Source: Muricea muricata
Taxonomy: Eukaryota > Cnidaria > Anthozoa > Malacalcyonacea > Plexauridae
DNA length: 64,000 bases
Reading direction: 5' to 3'
NCBI GenBank assembly: GCA_963855995.1
Contig: OY979716.1
Span: 52,413,158 to 52,477,157, forward strand
The translations under genes and the position numbers were made by a program. The notes beneath the pieces were generated by a model, which had not been told where the DNA came from, did no database searches, and worked only from the letters and a program-made list of their open reading frames with translations. How positions within the stretch are numbered: the first letter of the stretch is position 1; each line of letters starts with the position of its first letter. Of this stretch, positions 34,794 to 45,062 are shown in pieces.

Positions 34794-35238
34794 CTCAAAT
34801 TATACCAGGTGAACTTTTGTTCTGTAATCTTCTCTTCAAGTTTACTTTAATGGTTCCAGTTTCAAGTGGTAGTCTTGGTAACATATTGACAGTATTTATC
34901 ATATCTGCTGGTACATTAACAACATTGCCACTGATTTTCAATTGTTTTCCTCTTGGTGCCTCCATGAGCTTTTGAAATGCTAATCTAGGAGCTATCAACC
35001 TGCATTCTAGTTCATTTAGGTCAAAGAATGATGGTTTCAAAGGATTTATGGTTGCACAAGGTGGAACTTTATTTTTAGCTAAGCAATTTTGACATGATTT
35101 ACACAACCATTCAACATCATCAACACTTGTTTTATTTTGTAGATATTTCTTGACATCAGGATTGGTTTCCCGAGTGTTGCTGCAGGCAACACACTTTATA
35201 CACACACTTATACCACAATTGGTCACAACCAGCTGCAT
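34794..35238 (-). pseudogene. Helitron N-terminal domain, part 1 (zinc-finger region)
   Basis: The 147-codon frame contains CIKCVACSNTRE and WLCKSCQNCL (paired Cys, zinc-binding), then KPSFFDLNELECRLIAPRLA, GNVVNVPADMINTVNMLPRL and ETGTIKVNLKRRLQNKSS, which is very typical of animal Helitrons just before the Rep region. A small frame change near 35230 separates it from the OTU frame, which ends with SFHDVVSKGPLYTC, the normal upstream neighbour of the CDQLWYK block. Confidence 0.8.
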
Positions 35239-36326
35239 GTGTACAAAGGTCCTTTAGACACAACATCATGAAAGCTTATTATTAAGCTTTGCAGGCTTTG
35301 ATTTCCTGATCGTTCCTTTTCCATGTATGTCTTGTTTTGCCTATTTCTCTTTTCCTTGTTTTCAGAAGTTTCACACAACCTTTTCTTTCTCATGTATTCT
35401 TTGTTTTCTTCATTTTTTCTTTGTTTGTCAAAAAAAGTTTCACTCAGTCTTTTATTTTTCATGTTATTTCTTTTTTGCTCACTGCATTTTTCTCTCTCTT
35501 GAGCAGCTTGACCTAATCTTTTCTTTCTCATATATTCTTTCATGTATTCTCTTCTTTTTTGCTTATTATGTTTCATTGTGATATAAAGATTTCTTTCAAC
35601 GTTTGGTACCCTGCTGTTTAATTGCAAAGTAGAAATATAATGATATTCACCCAAATGACCTGTGTGAACAACTGTTGGTTGATGTGCTAACCCTACAGCT
35701 TCTACTGTATTAAATGAAGCAAAGTTTTCATCTGATTCCACAATATGTATCCTTAAATTAAGTATATCTGCAACAGATTGTATAACTAAGTGATCACACC
35801 TTGTCCCCTCCAAAGACATGTTTGCAAGATATTCATTCCAAGAAGATTCAAGATTACTTTCAATAAATTGCTCTGGATTCTCTCTCATATATCTGACACC
35901 TGCAGTTCTGACATCTAAATGACGGTTGCAATCACCATATAACTGGTGTGAAATTGCTCTAAAAAAGCAATCACCTTCACCACCAACATCTAGTGGTCTC
36001 AATCCAAGCTGTTCTAACCTACTTTCTAATGTATTATACACAGGCAATGATGCTGTGTTGGTAATGCTACAACTGTTTAAAGGGCCAGGATTCTGTTCGA
36101 TGTCACCAGACATCATCAGCTTTTTAACAATGACACAAAATTGATCAGTTTTGAAGGTTAAAAGTCCTAAAATAGTGCTACTATTTGAAATATTAATTGC
36201 CAGATAACTTTTAAAGCATGTTTTCTTTGTAGTTTTACATAGATGTTTCAAAACTGCATAGAAGTCAGAGTAAATTCTTTGCCTGTTAATGAACTTCAAA
36301 TGATACTCTTTGTAATCAGTAGCCAA
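35223..36326 (-). CDS. Helitron 2A-OTU protease open frame
   Basis: A single 367-codon frame. Residues 1-82 end in MMSGDIEQNPGP, a 2A-type ribosome-skipping signal (D-x-E-x-N-P-G-P). About 33 residues later an OTU cysteine-protease domain begins: GGEGDCFFRAISHQLYGD (Cys nucleophile), WNEYLANMSLEGTRCDHLVI (structural part of the fold) and HLGEYHYIS (catalytic His). The expected Asp three residues before Cys is Glu. A run of basic KEYMRKKRL-like repeats follows and then the start of the Helitron N-terminal domain. If 2A works, the OTU-Rep polyprotein would be released from its N-terminal leader during translation. Confidence 0.8.
   Translation of the reverse strand: MATDYKEYHLKFINRQRIYSDFYAVLKHLCKTTKKTCFKSYLAINISNSSTILGLLTFKTDQFCVIVKKLMMSGDIEQNPGPLNSCSITNTASLPVYNTLESRLEQLGLRPLDVGGEGDCFFRAISHQLYGDCNRHLDVRTAGVRYMRENPEQFIESNLESSWNEYLANMSLEGTRCDHLVIQSVADILNLRIHIVESDENFASFNTVEAVGLAHQPTVVHTGHLGEYHYISTLQLNSRVPNVERNLYITMKHNKQKRREYMKEYMRKKRLGQAAQEREKCSEQKRNNMKNKRLSETFFDKQRKNEENKEYMRKKRLCETSENKEKRNRQNKTYMEKERSGNQSLQSLIISFHDVVSKGPLYTCSWL
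36081..36104 (-). other. 2A ribosome-skipping motif (DIEQNPGP)
   Basis: Codons 75-82 of the frame starting at 36326 read DIEQNPGP, with SG before it (MMSGDIEQNPGP), matching the 2A consensus D(V/I)ExNPGP at every fixed position. Confidence 0.85.
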
Positions 36327-36957
36327 CGCGATTCAAAACAGATGTCTTGGGGGTTGAATGTCTGAGAAATTGTTTAACCTTATTTCTATATTTTCTATTT
36401 TTTATGGCTTTCATTATTGTTTTAATGCACACTCTTGATGGTGCTCTGTCTTTGTATTGACAATTACTATTTGACCGTCTTAATTTTCTGGCTGTTAATC
36501 TACAGCCATACTGACAAGGGTTGTCATCATGTGTACTAGTAAAACTATCATGAATGACTACAGAATTCACATTAGCTCTGTTTAATTTTTTGCTCATGTA
36601 AAAAGGTTCAATACTTTCTTGACAGACGAGACTAAATTTACTCCTTGATAAATTATATTGAACAGTTTTCCTCTTAATAACACTACGAGGCTGTATCTTC
36701 CTTCGAAGAGGCTCAATTTTCCTCCGAAGAGGCTGTATCTTCCTCCAAAGAGGCTGTATCTTCCTCCGAAGAGGCTCAATTTTCCCCCAATGAGGCAGAA
36801 TTTTCCTCTTTCGAGGCAGAATTTTCCTCCCAAGAGGCACAACGAAACAAGAACTACACCACTTTTTCGGCAGTTTGGTGCCATGCGTTTCTGTAATACA
36901 AATCAATTTTGTATTTGATCCGCTGCAAAATTGATTCATATTACATGAAACCTGCAT
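36316..36957 (-). CDS. Basic repeat protein at the head of the Helitron
   Basis: A 213-codon frame upstream of the 2A-OTU frame, overlapping its start by 11 bp. It carries eight or so 7-residue repeats of the type RRKIQPL/RRKIEPL (36700-36840) and a highly basic C-terminal part (KTIMKAIKNRKYRNKVKQFL). The role is unknown; nucleic-acid binding is possible from charge alone. The overlap with the next frame suggests either a shared transcript or an unseen splice. Confidence 0.4.
   Translation of the reverse strand: MQVSCNMNQFCSGSNTKLICITETHGTKLPKKWCSSCFVVPLGRKILPRKRKILPHWGKIEPLRRKIQPLWRKIQPLRRKIEPLRRKIQPRSVIKRKTVQYNLSRSKFSLVCQESIEPFYMSKKLNRANVNSVVIHDSFTSTHDDNPCQYGCRLTARKLRRSNSNCQYKDRAPSRVCIKTIMKAIKNRKYRNKVKQFLRHSTPKTSVLNRVGY
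36700..36840. repeat. 21-bp in-frame tandem repeat
   Basis: Plus-strand units such as CTGTATCTTCCTCCGAAGAGG and CTCAATTTTCCTCCGAAGAGG, 21 bp each, keep the minus frame open and code for KIQPLRR/KIEPLRR. Confidence 0.75.
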
Positions 36958-37789
36958 TCAATGACTCTTCTACATTTTCTGTAAATCATGTTGATGAAAC
37001 TTATGAAAATACAAAATTTGTGCTTGTGCTCGATTCTTTCACACCTTTTGTGTCTAGCAGAATTACCAGAATACAGTGATATAGTTTAAAAAAAAAAAAC
37101 AGGTTCCAAAACCTGTTCTTGAATGGGCATTGATTTTGTATCCCCATTAATCCTGATTAATTCCTATTTATTCTCTAATATCACGTGATCACGTTATGCT
37201 TAGTCTATTATATTGAAATTTACATTGATTACATCGTGGTTTATACATGATCTGTCGTCGAGGCATTAACTGACCTTTTGAGAGCGACTTTGGTAAGTTT
37301 TTCTCCAAGTTACAATGTTACTGATACAACTAATTACAATTATTGCTTTTTTTGCTGGGTTTATATTGTCTTCCTTGTTTGTGAAGTACGACTTCAGACA
37401 AATGACAAACACAGCAGATAAATGTTATTATGGATTTTGACATTTTTTTGCAATTCATCTCAAAAATCAAAAGCGTACAAAGACCCTTAACCTCCATAGA
37501 GAAAGTATTATTAGGCTTTCAGAGTGGGAAAACTAGCCTTTCTTCTTTTTGACAATGAAAAATAGACTTTACCGAGAAAAAACGTGCCTTTTGATCTAAA
37601 AACACGTGGTCAGTTACATCAGGGACATGTTGGGAAGAAACTTTGAACACCGGATGCATGAGACTATATCTAAAACACAGCAGTTTTGCTAATTTTTTTA
37701 ACAGTTGTTGCTACAATCTTTAAATTAAAGATGAGTAGGAGTCTTGCAGCCCAATTTGAAGGATTGGCAATGATATAGATCATTCAAAT
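36958..37789. promoter_or_regulatory. Divergent intergenic region of the Helitron
   Basis: About 830 bp between the minus-strand Helitron genes and the plus-strand RPA-like gene. No gene is seen. A hairpin AACAGGTTCC/AAAACCTGTT lies near 37100. A shared promoter is inferred from the layout only. Confidence 0.3.
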
Positions 37790-38860
37790 ATGGCTAGAAA
37801 GTCTGGTAAGTGCATTATGTTACGTCCTGTCTTTCAATTTTTCAGCTCTGTGGTGTCCTGACTGTTTCCCATTCCTACCCTCTTGTTTTTCATTATCATA
37901 GGTGATACAACTACACCTAGTGCTACTGAAAACGACAACCCTGAATTTGTTGGGTATATCCACAATATATCTCCCATCAAAAGAGATTGTTACTTTGATT
38001 TTGAACTTCAAGGCAAAGAAAAAACAGTGCGCGGTGTGTGTTTTTCGCCTCCAAAACTCAAGAGATTCTTGGAATTAAGCAGTGCAGGTTCTCCTGTAAA
38101 AATTAAAAAGTTTCGTAACGATACCAAATCAAACTCAGAAGATATACTGATGGGAAGTGATGTTTCCGTGGAACCTTTCCCAGCAATTGATTTTCCCAAA
38201 GTCGAAAAACCAACAACTATGAATCTTAGCACCATCAAATCATCGCGCCCAGGTCAAACAGTCACTGTAAGTGCTAAGGTTTCACACTTGCATCCTTCCA
38301 AGAGTGTTGGCTCTAACAACACAAATGTCCAGAATGGTATGATTGTGGATCCTTCTGGTACCATGAAGTTGAGCTTGTGGTGAAATTTTGTAGGTACCAT
38401 TGAACAGGGTAATACATATAGCTTTCAGAATTTCAATATCTATGAAGATAAGCTAACCCATGAGATTTGTATCAGTACAGCACTGGCCGGATCAGTGATA
38501 GAACCAGCACCTGAGTTCCAAGAGGTTCTTGCTGTTTCTGTAGTAGCCAGCACAACAACACATGAAAAAGTGATTGGAGTTGACAAGGTAACATCATAGA
38601 TGTCTTGTCGAAAGTGCAACAAGAAGATAGATCACAACAATCAACCAGCATTTATTGAATGCAACCACTGCCATTTTAAGCAAAAACAAAAAACCCCAAA
38701 GAAGCACTGGTTTGCACAGGTGATGCTGGAAGATCAAGAAGACAACAAGTTACTGCATCTTACCATATTTGAGGATGAGCTCCTTAGATTGGCAACCTTT
38801 TCTGGAAAGAGTTTCACAATTGACAACTTCTCTCAGTCAGTCATAAAGTATACTATATGA
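37790..38860 (+). pseudogene. RPA70-like OB-fold protein (Helitron-associated), broken
   Basis: A short first exon ATGGCTAGAAAGTCTG (37790-37805) joins by a GT-AG intron (37806-37901) to the main exon, giving MARKSG-DTTTPSATEND. The protein has the single-stranded-DNA-binding pattern of RPA large-subunit relatives: FVGYIHNISPIKRDCYFDFE, then KTVRGVCFSPPKLKRF, TMNLSTIKSSRPGQTVTVSA and VDPSGTMKLSLW, and a zinc ribbon CRKCNKKID...CNHCHFKQK. Such genes are often carried by Helitrons. Seen breaks: TGA at 38381-38383 just after LSLW, and TAG near 38598, where VTS and MSCRKC would be continuous. The C-terminal end after about 38860 is unclear. Confidence 0.75.
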
Positions 38861-41057
38861 TTCACCTATCATCTCAGTAACCTTTGATCGACGAAGTAAA
38901 GTTGTTGAGACTGTAAGTGTGCATTGGTAGAAGATGATTTATCTGATGCATTAAATTAAAATTGTTAGTAAACATGTTCTTCGATGAAAGATGTAAATGA
39001 TATATTTATTATCAAAGTTTGTTGATGTTTTGTTTCATTCTTGAAGTCATATAACTCATATTCAAAGTAACCATAACAAATGAATGTTAAAGTTTTACAG
39101 TTATGTTTATTTTGTCAGTGCATTGAGAGACAGTTAGTCAATTTTTTGTTACATTATTAAAGTCACATTTGAAGTGAGAAGAAAAATAAATATAAAAATT
39201 GTTCTCCTTAGTACATGTAACTGATTTATTTTTAACCTTCTTGACATTTTTTACATTCTGAGTTAAGATTTTTGAGTAACCAGAATGCATAAATGTTCAA
39301 AGTTGTTGCCATGTTTATAGTACATTCAAAGTGGAAGTCAAGTCCTTTTACTATTTTAAAGTTTAATATTAAACAATTATTGAATGAAGTTGAGCATGAT
39401 ATTGAGCTTGAGAATTACCAAGGACAAGGTTTGCATTATCCACTGAGGGCTGAGGTGTTGCATCATTGCTAGTGTTGGTAAATGTTTTAAAGATGACGAC
39501 TTCTTCTTTGGGGTTATATAAATCATACAATTTGGTATGTACAATGCCATTGACAGTGGGCAAATTTAATCAACAGTGACAAACTAATGATTTTTTATTA
39601 ATAATATTTGTGCATGGAACTACTGGTATTAAACATTCAACATGCCAGATATACCACATGAAAATTTAAGTACGCTCAAACTTCCAGTACCACCAGAACC
39701 AGATTGTATAGCACCATATTTTACATGTAGCATGTGTGTAACATTTGTCATCACATATGTGCACAGAAGCAAGGTAGTCCTGGTGGATGTGTATACCAGT
39801 GATCTGGTCTGCAGACTATCGTAGCTTTCTTTAAGATCTTGGGTGTGCCAACAACCAGACAGAATTTGGGTGTGGGTGCACAAAAATTTGTCAGGTGTGC
39901 CAAAATATATTTAAGTGTGCCTAAAATATTTCAGTGCTTAGTCATAATAGCTAATTGTCAACATAAAAGGTTGAAAAGAGGTGTTTTCGAGGTCGTGAAA
40001 AAACTAGGCACAGTAAACTGAGAGTGCTAGGTGCCTTGAAATTTTAATTACCCAGTCGCTTAAGAATATTTTGCTAAAAAATAACGACTGAAATACATCC
40101 ATTTAAACCACGGCACTTTTCTTGACCATTCCTGTACACCATACATACTAAAACGTTCAAATAATTCACCTCAACGTTCTGTAAATCGCCTCATATATTA
40201 GTGGTAAAATCAGTTAAAACGCGCTCATAGTTTCAGCCACCATTTTGTTTATCTTGATTAGCCTGTGAACAGGCGTCCTTTGGGTGGAATCAACCTGATT
40301 AATTGTTAACGCACACACACATAAGGTGATAACAATATATCTGCTGCACAGACACAAAAACAGTTCCTAAATTATCATACACTCTTTCACTGCCTTTCGA
40401 CTGATGGATATTGCTTAATGATAAAAGTTTGCCGCAAAAATGCAATGTCGATATATTTTGTTCAATTGATAGTTTTTTCCCATTTTCTTTTACCTATGTT
40501 TCAATTCAAATATAATAATAGTTTTGTAATAAACAGAAGCCCAGGTGTCATTTGACTGTGCGTCATTGTGTTCGCGCAGGTCATCAAAGTGCCAGTTGGC
40601 AAACACCGTGGCACATTACATTCTTTTGTGATTGGCTGGATGAATATTATTGGTGTCATTGACATCAGGCAATAACAGATTTTTTAACACAAAAGACATC
40701 GGTGTCAGTTTCCAAACATTTTATGTAACTCTTAAAACCCAGACATTTAGATCACCACAAGTTTTGGTCAACATCTTTACGTGCAACGCCTTTTTTATTC
40801 ATCAAATTCGGCTAGCGAGTTCACATTCCGACAAATGTTTTGAAATCAAATTTTTAGTGGATCTGAGTGTTCCGATAATCCAGTAGCCACATTTCCATCT
40901 GTTTTGCCTATGTAGCAGTTATTGCAGGAATTATTTCTTACAAGGTGGTATATTATAGAGTATAAAATAAAGTAAAAATATTGTACATTATGCTCTTTAA
41001 AAGTATATAGGTAAGTTTCACACATAATTTTCCAACTTTCTCTGATTATTTTGAAGG
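38861..41057. other. Spacer, nothing firm
   Basis: No gene supported. A 64-codon minus frame at 39563-39369 has protein-like composition (NPKEEVVIFKTFTNTSNDA) but no domain. Short GTGTGCC words repeat near 39840-39930. Confidence 0.3.
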
Positions 41058-41066
41058 AGATGCTTT

Positions 41067-44000
41067 GTGCCATGCCAACTTTTGGATTCGGCAAAAAAAC
41101 TTAAAAACGTCCTCAACCAGGCCTTGGCAGAGTACGATGGTGTGTTTTGGGAGGACATAAAAGATGCACCTTTGCAAGCACTCATAAAGACAATGACTAG
41201 GGAATATTTCATCAATGGTGGAAAAACCAAAAACGCTGTCACTGCGGTAGGAAGACAAGGTTCTATCAAGCCTGGACAAAGACGAGAACCAGAAGACGAC
41301 ATGTGTGTTTTTAATAAGTCCGTGCAGGTTAGTATTCAATTTATAAAAAAAGCAAACTAAGACTAACTAGCAATTAAGACATACACCTTTGCCTAAAAAA
41401 CTTGCCTAAGGAGCTTCGTTTTTACGACTCTCTGTCATTCTGGTTTCGGCATATGCTAGCTGATAACACCAAATGAAATACTTAACAACGACAGTTTTGT
41501 AATTATCACCTAGTAATTAATACAATGTCTTATAAGTTTTGAAAACTTGTACACATGGTGACGTGCAGAATATAACATAGCAGATATTAATGTCTCGGGA
41601 TTTTTTGTTAATTTCACGAATATATTTTCTTTGAAATATTATGTCAGTAGATACTTGTTTAGTTTTTGAGGCAACAATTTATTCTTGCTTATTTAAGCTT
41701 AATTGAGAGGGACAAAGGATAGATGTGAACAGCGACGAGAGCAAATATATTTGGATGGACTCTTATTTATGCCCAAGCGAAGACAAAGACCTTTTTGTGA
41801 CAAACGCCGAGTTCCAAATAGAAATGATGGCTGATTCCACGTCAACATTTAGTTGGAACGAATTCCTCGACTCCGCACTGCCTGTATTGAATGTCAACTT
41901 TTACCAATCAGTGATGATGCTGGCTGGGGCTATTGCATGTTTTCACTATCCGTATTCAATTAAAATTGCAGGTACGTTCAAACTCATTGGAATGCGACAA
42001 AAAACCCCACAACTTTCATTAATAGAGCAAAGATAAAAAAACCCAACTAAATGCGAATAAACCTTTTAAGTGATCGCGTGATTTCAAATTTTTTACCAAC
42101 AGGAAAATAGTTATGATAAGTGGGGATGTAATAATTAGGTTAATTTTTTTTTTAACATTCTGTATAATAAAGTTTTAAAAAAATCAATTTTTGTAGATGC
42201 ATGTCCAGGACCCACAGCTATAGGCGCGCCCAGTTTTGGCAAAGATGCTTGGGTGCAATGTGGAATCACAAGCCACCTGTGAAGTTATCCAGAGCCTGAT
42301 AACAAAAACAACCGTGTGCGACTATGTTGGGATAACCCAACCTATCCCAATAGCGTCAAATCATTACTCACAGGGTTCTTTGACTCAAAGGGAAAGGCAG
42401 AGGCAAAGAACTACCATTGACAAATGTTGTATTGGCAGTTAATTTTGAATTAGATGATGATATCAGGTAATACTAAACAGTATGCTTGACATTATATGGC
42501 ATTTTATACTTTACACTAAATATAGCATTTTATCATTTAAAAACGTTAAAAAAGCTTAAACTACTTCACCAAGCATATTGTTCTAAACAGATAATCTGAA
42601 ACGTAAGTGACTTATGCTCGTGTGATCGAATTTGAACATGTGTGCTTGAACAGTTCAGAACTAGCAGTTGTATTTGTATAACTCTTAGATCGAAAACAAA
42701 TTTACATAAAAAGAGCTATTAAAGCGAATTCACAAAATACAACACATATATTTGCCCTCTTCTAGATGTTTTGAAAGAATTGTACCGGTCGTTTACAATG
42801 CCCCATCAGCTCCAAAAAATTCTGCTGAGTATAGAAGAGCTAAAGACATGCTCGAAGAACGGATGACAACCGGATGCATCCCCTGGATTATAAGGCTTGG
42901 TGGGAAACTCGTCCGCAATAAGAACTTGGTGGACGAGGAAACCTCCTACTTTGTACGAAAGGATCCTTGCCTACCACCAGGTATCCACAAACTATATGGT
43001 CTGTACAAGGCCATTGTAAACGAGGTAAATAAAAGCTCATGTAGATAACGAAAGTGAGTAGATTAAATCGGCATCGCCACCCCTTGGTACACAGGGTGCA
43101 AGAAGCTGGTATAGTTGTGTTAAGAGTTTCTTCTCATTATGTGCCACAGATGTTTACTCCTGCATATCTTCTTATACTTTTTAAGATAATTGATGAATAC
43201 AACTACGGCCATCTTGTAATAAATCTACCTTCGATTCCTCACGCAGGACTTTAATGCTATCTAGACGAAACCTTCCTCCCTTATGGGCAGAAAGTGATTT
43301 TGCAAAGTTCAGCGATTACAAAACCAGTCGCAGAAGTGTTTCAAGCAGCAACATTTTTCCAATGTCTGCTTGAATCCTTGGTAGAGTGCACTGGTCCAAT
43401 CGAGGTTCGTAACTACATATTCAGAAGTTTTTGGACATTCAACGACAACGCTTACTGCAAGCGCCGCGGCCAGCTCGGAGCTGGGGGGGCATATATTCGT
43501 GCAGACTGACGTAAATATTCCCCCCCTCCCCCCAATGATCGAGCTGGCTACGGCATATCTTTGTGTAAAACTGCTATACATTTGAAATAACACTGGGACA
43601 AATTAATCTTACAATATAGCTTGTAGAAGTGACATAAACGTTGAGCAAGGAGAGAACGCCAGGGAGAACGAGGAGGAGAATGAGAGACCAAATCAAGTGA
43701 GTAAAAAAAGCGATGAAGCCATTGCTGACTTAAGAAATAAACTTGAAGTGTCGGAAAAATACAATCGGTCCCTCATAAATGACAAAAAAAGCCTAGAAGA
43801 GGAACTGTCAAGTGCAATAACCAAGTGCGCCCGAGCAGAGGAAACCATTTTAAATCTTCAGCAGAAATTATCACAAAGCCAAAAGTTGTGGGAGGCCAAA
43901 GAAAAAGAACTTAATGAGTTTGGCCAAACTGCATGCAGAGAAGGGAGAGAGCCTCGCCAGTGACGCATCATGTCAAAGCGCTGAAGCAACCTCATTTTCA

Positions 44001-45052
44001 AATATTGTTTGCAATAAAGGTAAACAAATGTTTTCAATGGTTTTGTTTTTGTTTTAATGTTTTCAAACATGTATTCAACAAACACAATTGTCATTCTTAA
44101 TTGTTGTACAGATTCTCAGATACTAATTACCATTGCATATACAGATACTACAGATACTAATTACCATTTTTTAAATTGCATATCAAGCAATATTGCTAAA
44201 TATTTCCAAAAGTCTCATTATTATAAAAGGTTCATCATACAGAAGCTGTCTATCATTATTTTTAAATGAGGTGGGCTTTTTACTTTTAGATAGTGGAATT
44301 TCTATTAATGAAGATGCTACAACCTCAACAACTACAAAACAAAAAAGTAATGTGAAATTCAGGGTAAATGTGTCTTTTTTATCACCAACTGTAAGAATGG
44401 TTTCAAACTTAAAATATTTCTTGTGGTGATCAGCTAGACTGAAGCACATAATAGGTGTGTACAGAAGGTCATCAAGATTATTCATCATTGATTCACCACT
44501 CGTCAAGTGTCCTGAACAATAGTAAAAAATATTTAAAGCTTTAAAGACTAAAATGAAAATATCAACAATATTAATCATCCACCAATCAATAGAAAACTTA
44601 CTTTTCACACTTACCTTCGAATCTTTATGCCGCATTCTCTCTGGCAACATTATTTTGAATATTTCCAGGGCGGTGGCGACTTCTCTTTAGTGCACTTGTT
44701 GAGTAATGATAATGAATAGGACTTAAGCGAAAAACCTTGAAAATGAACTTCTTTATTTTCTATTCAGTGATTAGGGGGAGTAGTTTAGACGTGATTATGC
44801 AGGATTACATCGTACTAACCTTTCACAATTTATATATAGGGAAGAGAGCGATTGAGAAGTTTAATGATGATTCAAACAAGTGCCTTGATGAAGGTATTAT
44901 TATAATTTACTTAATCAGTGACGCCATCATAGTGCGATCAATATATGTTCTCAACGGTAACTCAATACGAAGTAGTAAATACGTGCACTAGTAATTTGTT
45001 GAAATTATTTACAGAAAATGAAATTTCTTTTGATGAAAAACGAGCCATTTGA
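41067..45052 (+). CDS. Host gene with coiled coil and basic tail, multi-exon, function unknown
   Basis: Exons whose phases match: 41726-41971 (...YPYSIKIA-G), 42197-42278 (...DACPGPTAIGAPSFGKDAWV...), 42766-43024 (CFERIVPVVYNAPSAPKNSA...), then about 43613-44019 (coiled coil, KNKLE/ILNLQQKLSQSQKL), 44291-44346, 44839-44894 and 45015-45052. The last three are joined in phase 1 or 2 and read DSGISINEDATTSTTTKQKR, KRAIEKFNDDSNKCLDE, ENEISFDEKRAI and stop. An earlier exon (41067-41327, GVFWEDIKDAPLQALIKTMT) likely belongs, but its phase does not fit the next one, and the link across 43025-43612 is unresolved. One extra T near 43920 shifts the coiled-coil frame. Coiled coil plus KQKRKR suggests a nuclear protein; no family was recognised. 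Confidence 0.5.
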
Positions 45053-45062
45053 AGCAGGGAAA

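Larger units (their letters stand above)
29885..39000 (-). mobile_element. Helentron-type Helitron (rolling-circle transposon) with RPA gene
   Basis: Reading from about 37000 down to 29925 on the minus strand, the order is: basic repeat protein, 2A peptide, OTU protease, Helitron N-terminal domain, HUH/Tyr Rep, PIF1-like helicase, APE-type endonuclease. A C-terminal APE endonuclease is the mark of the Helentron/Helitron2 group. A divergent RPA-like gene (37790-38860) lies at the other end. Exact termini were not found. The left end abuts the 8.5 kb transposon, so the 3' end of the Helitron may be cut off. Several frame breaks and a 620-bp insertion make it inactive. Confidence 0.8.
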
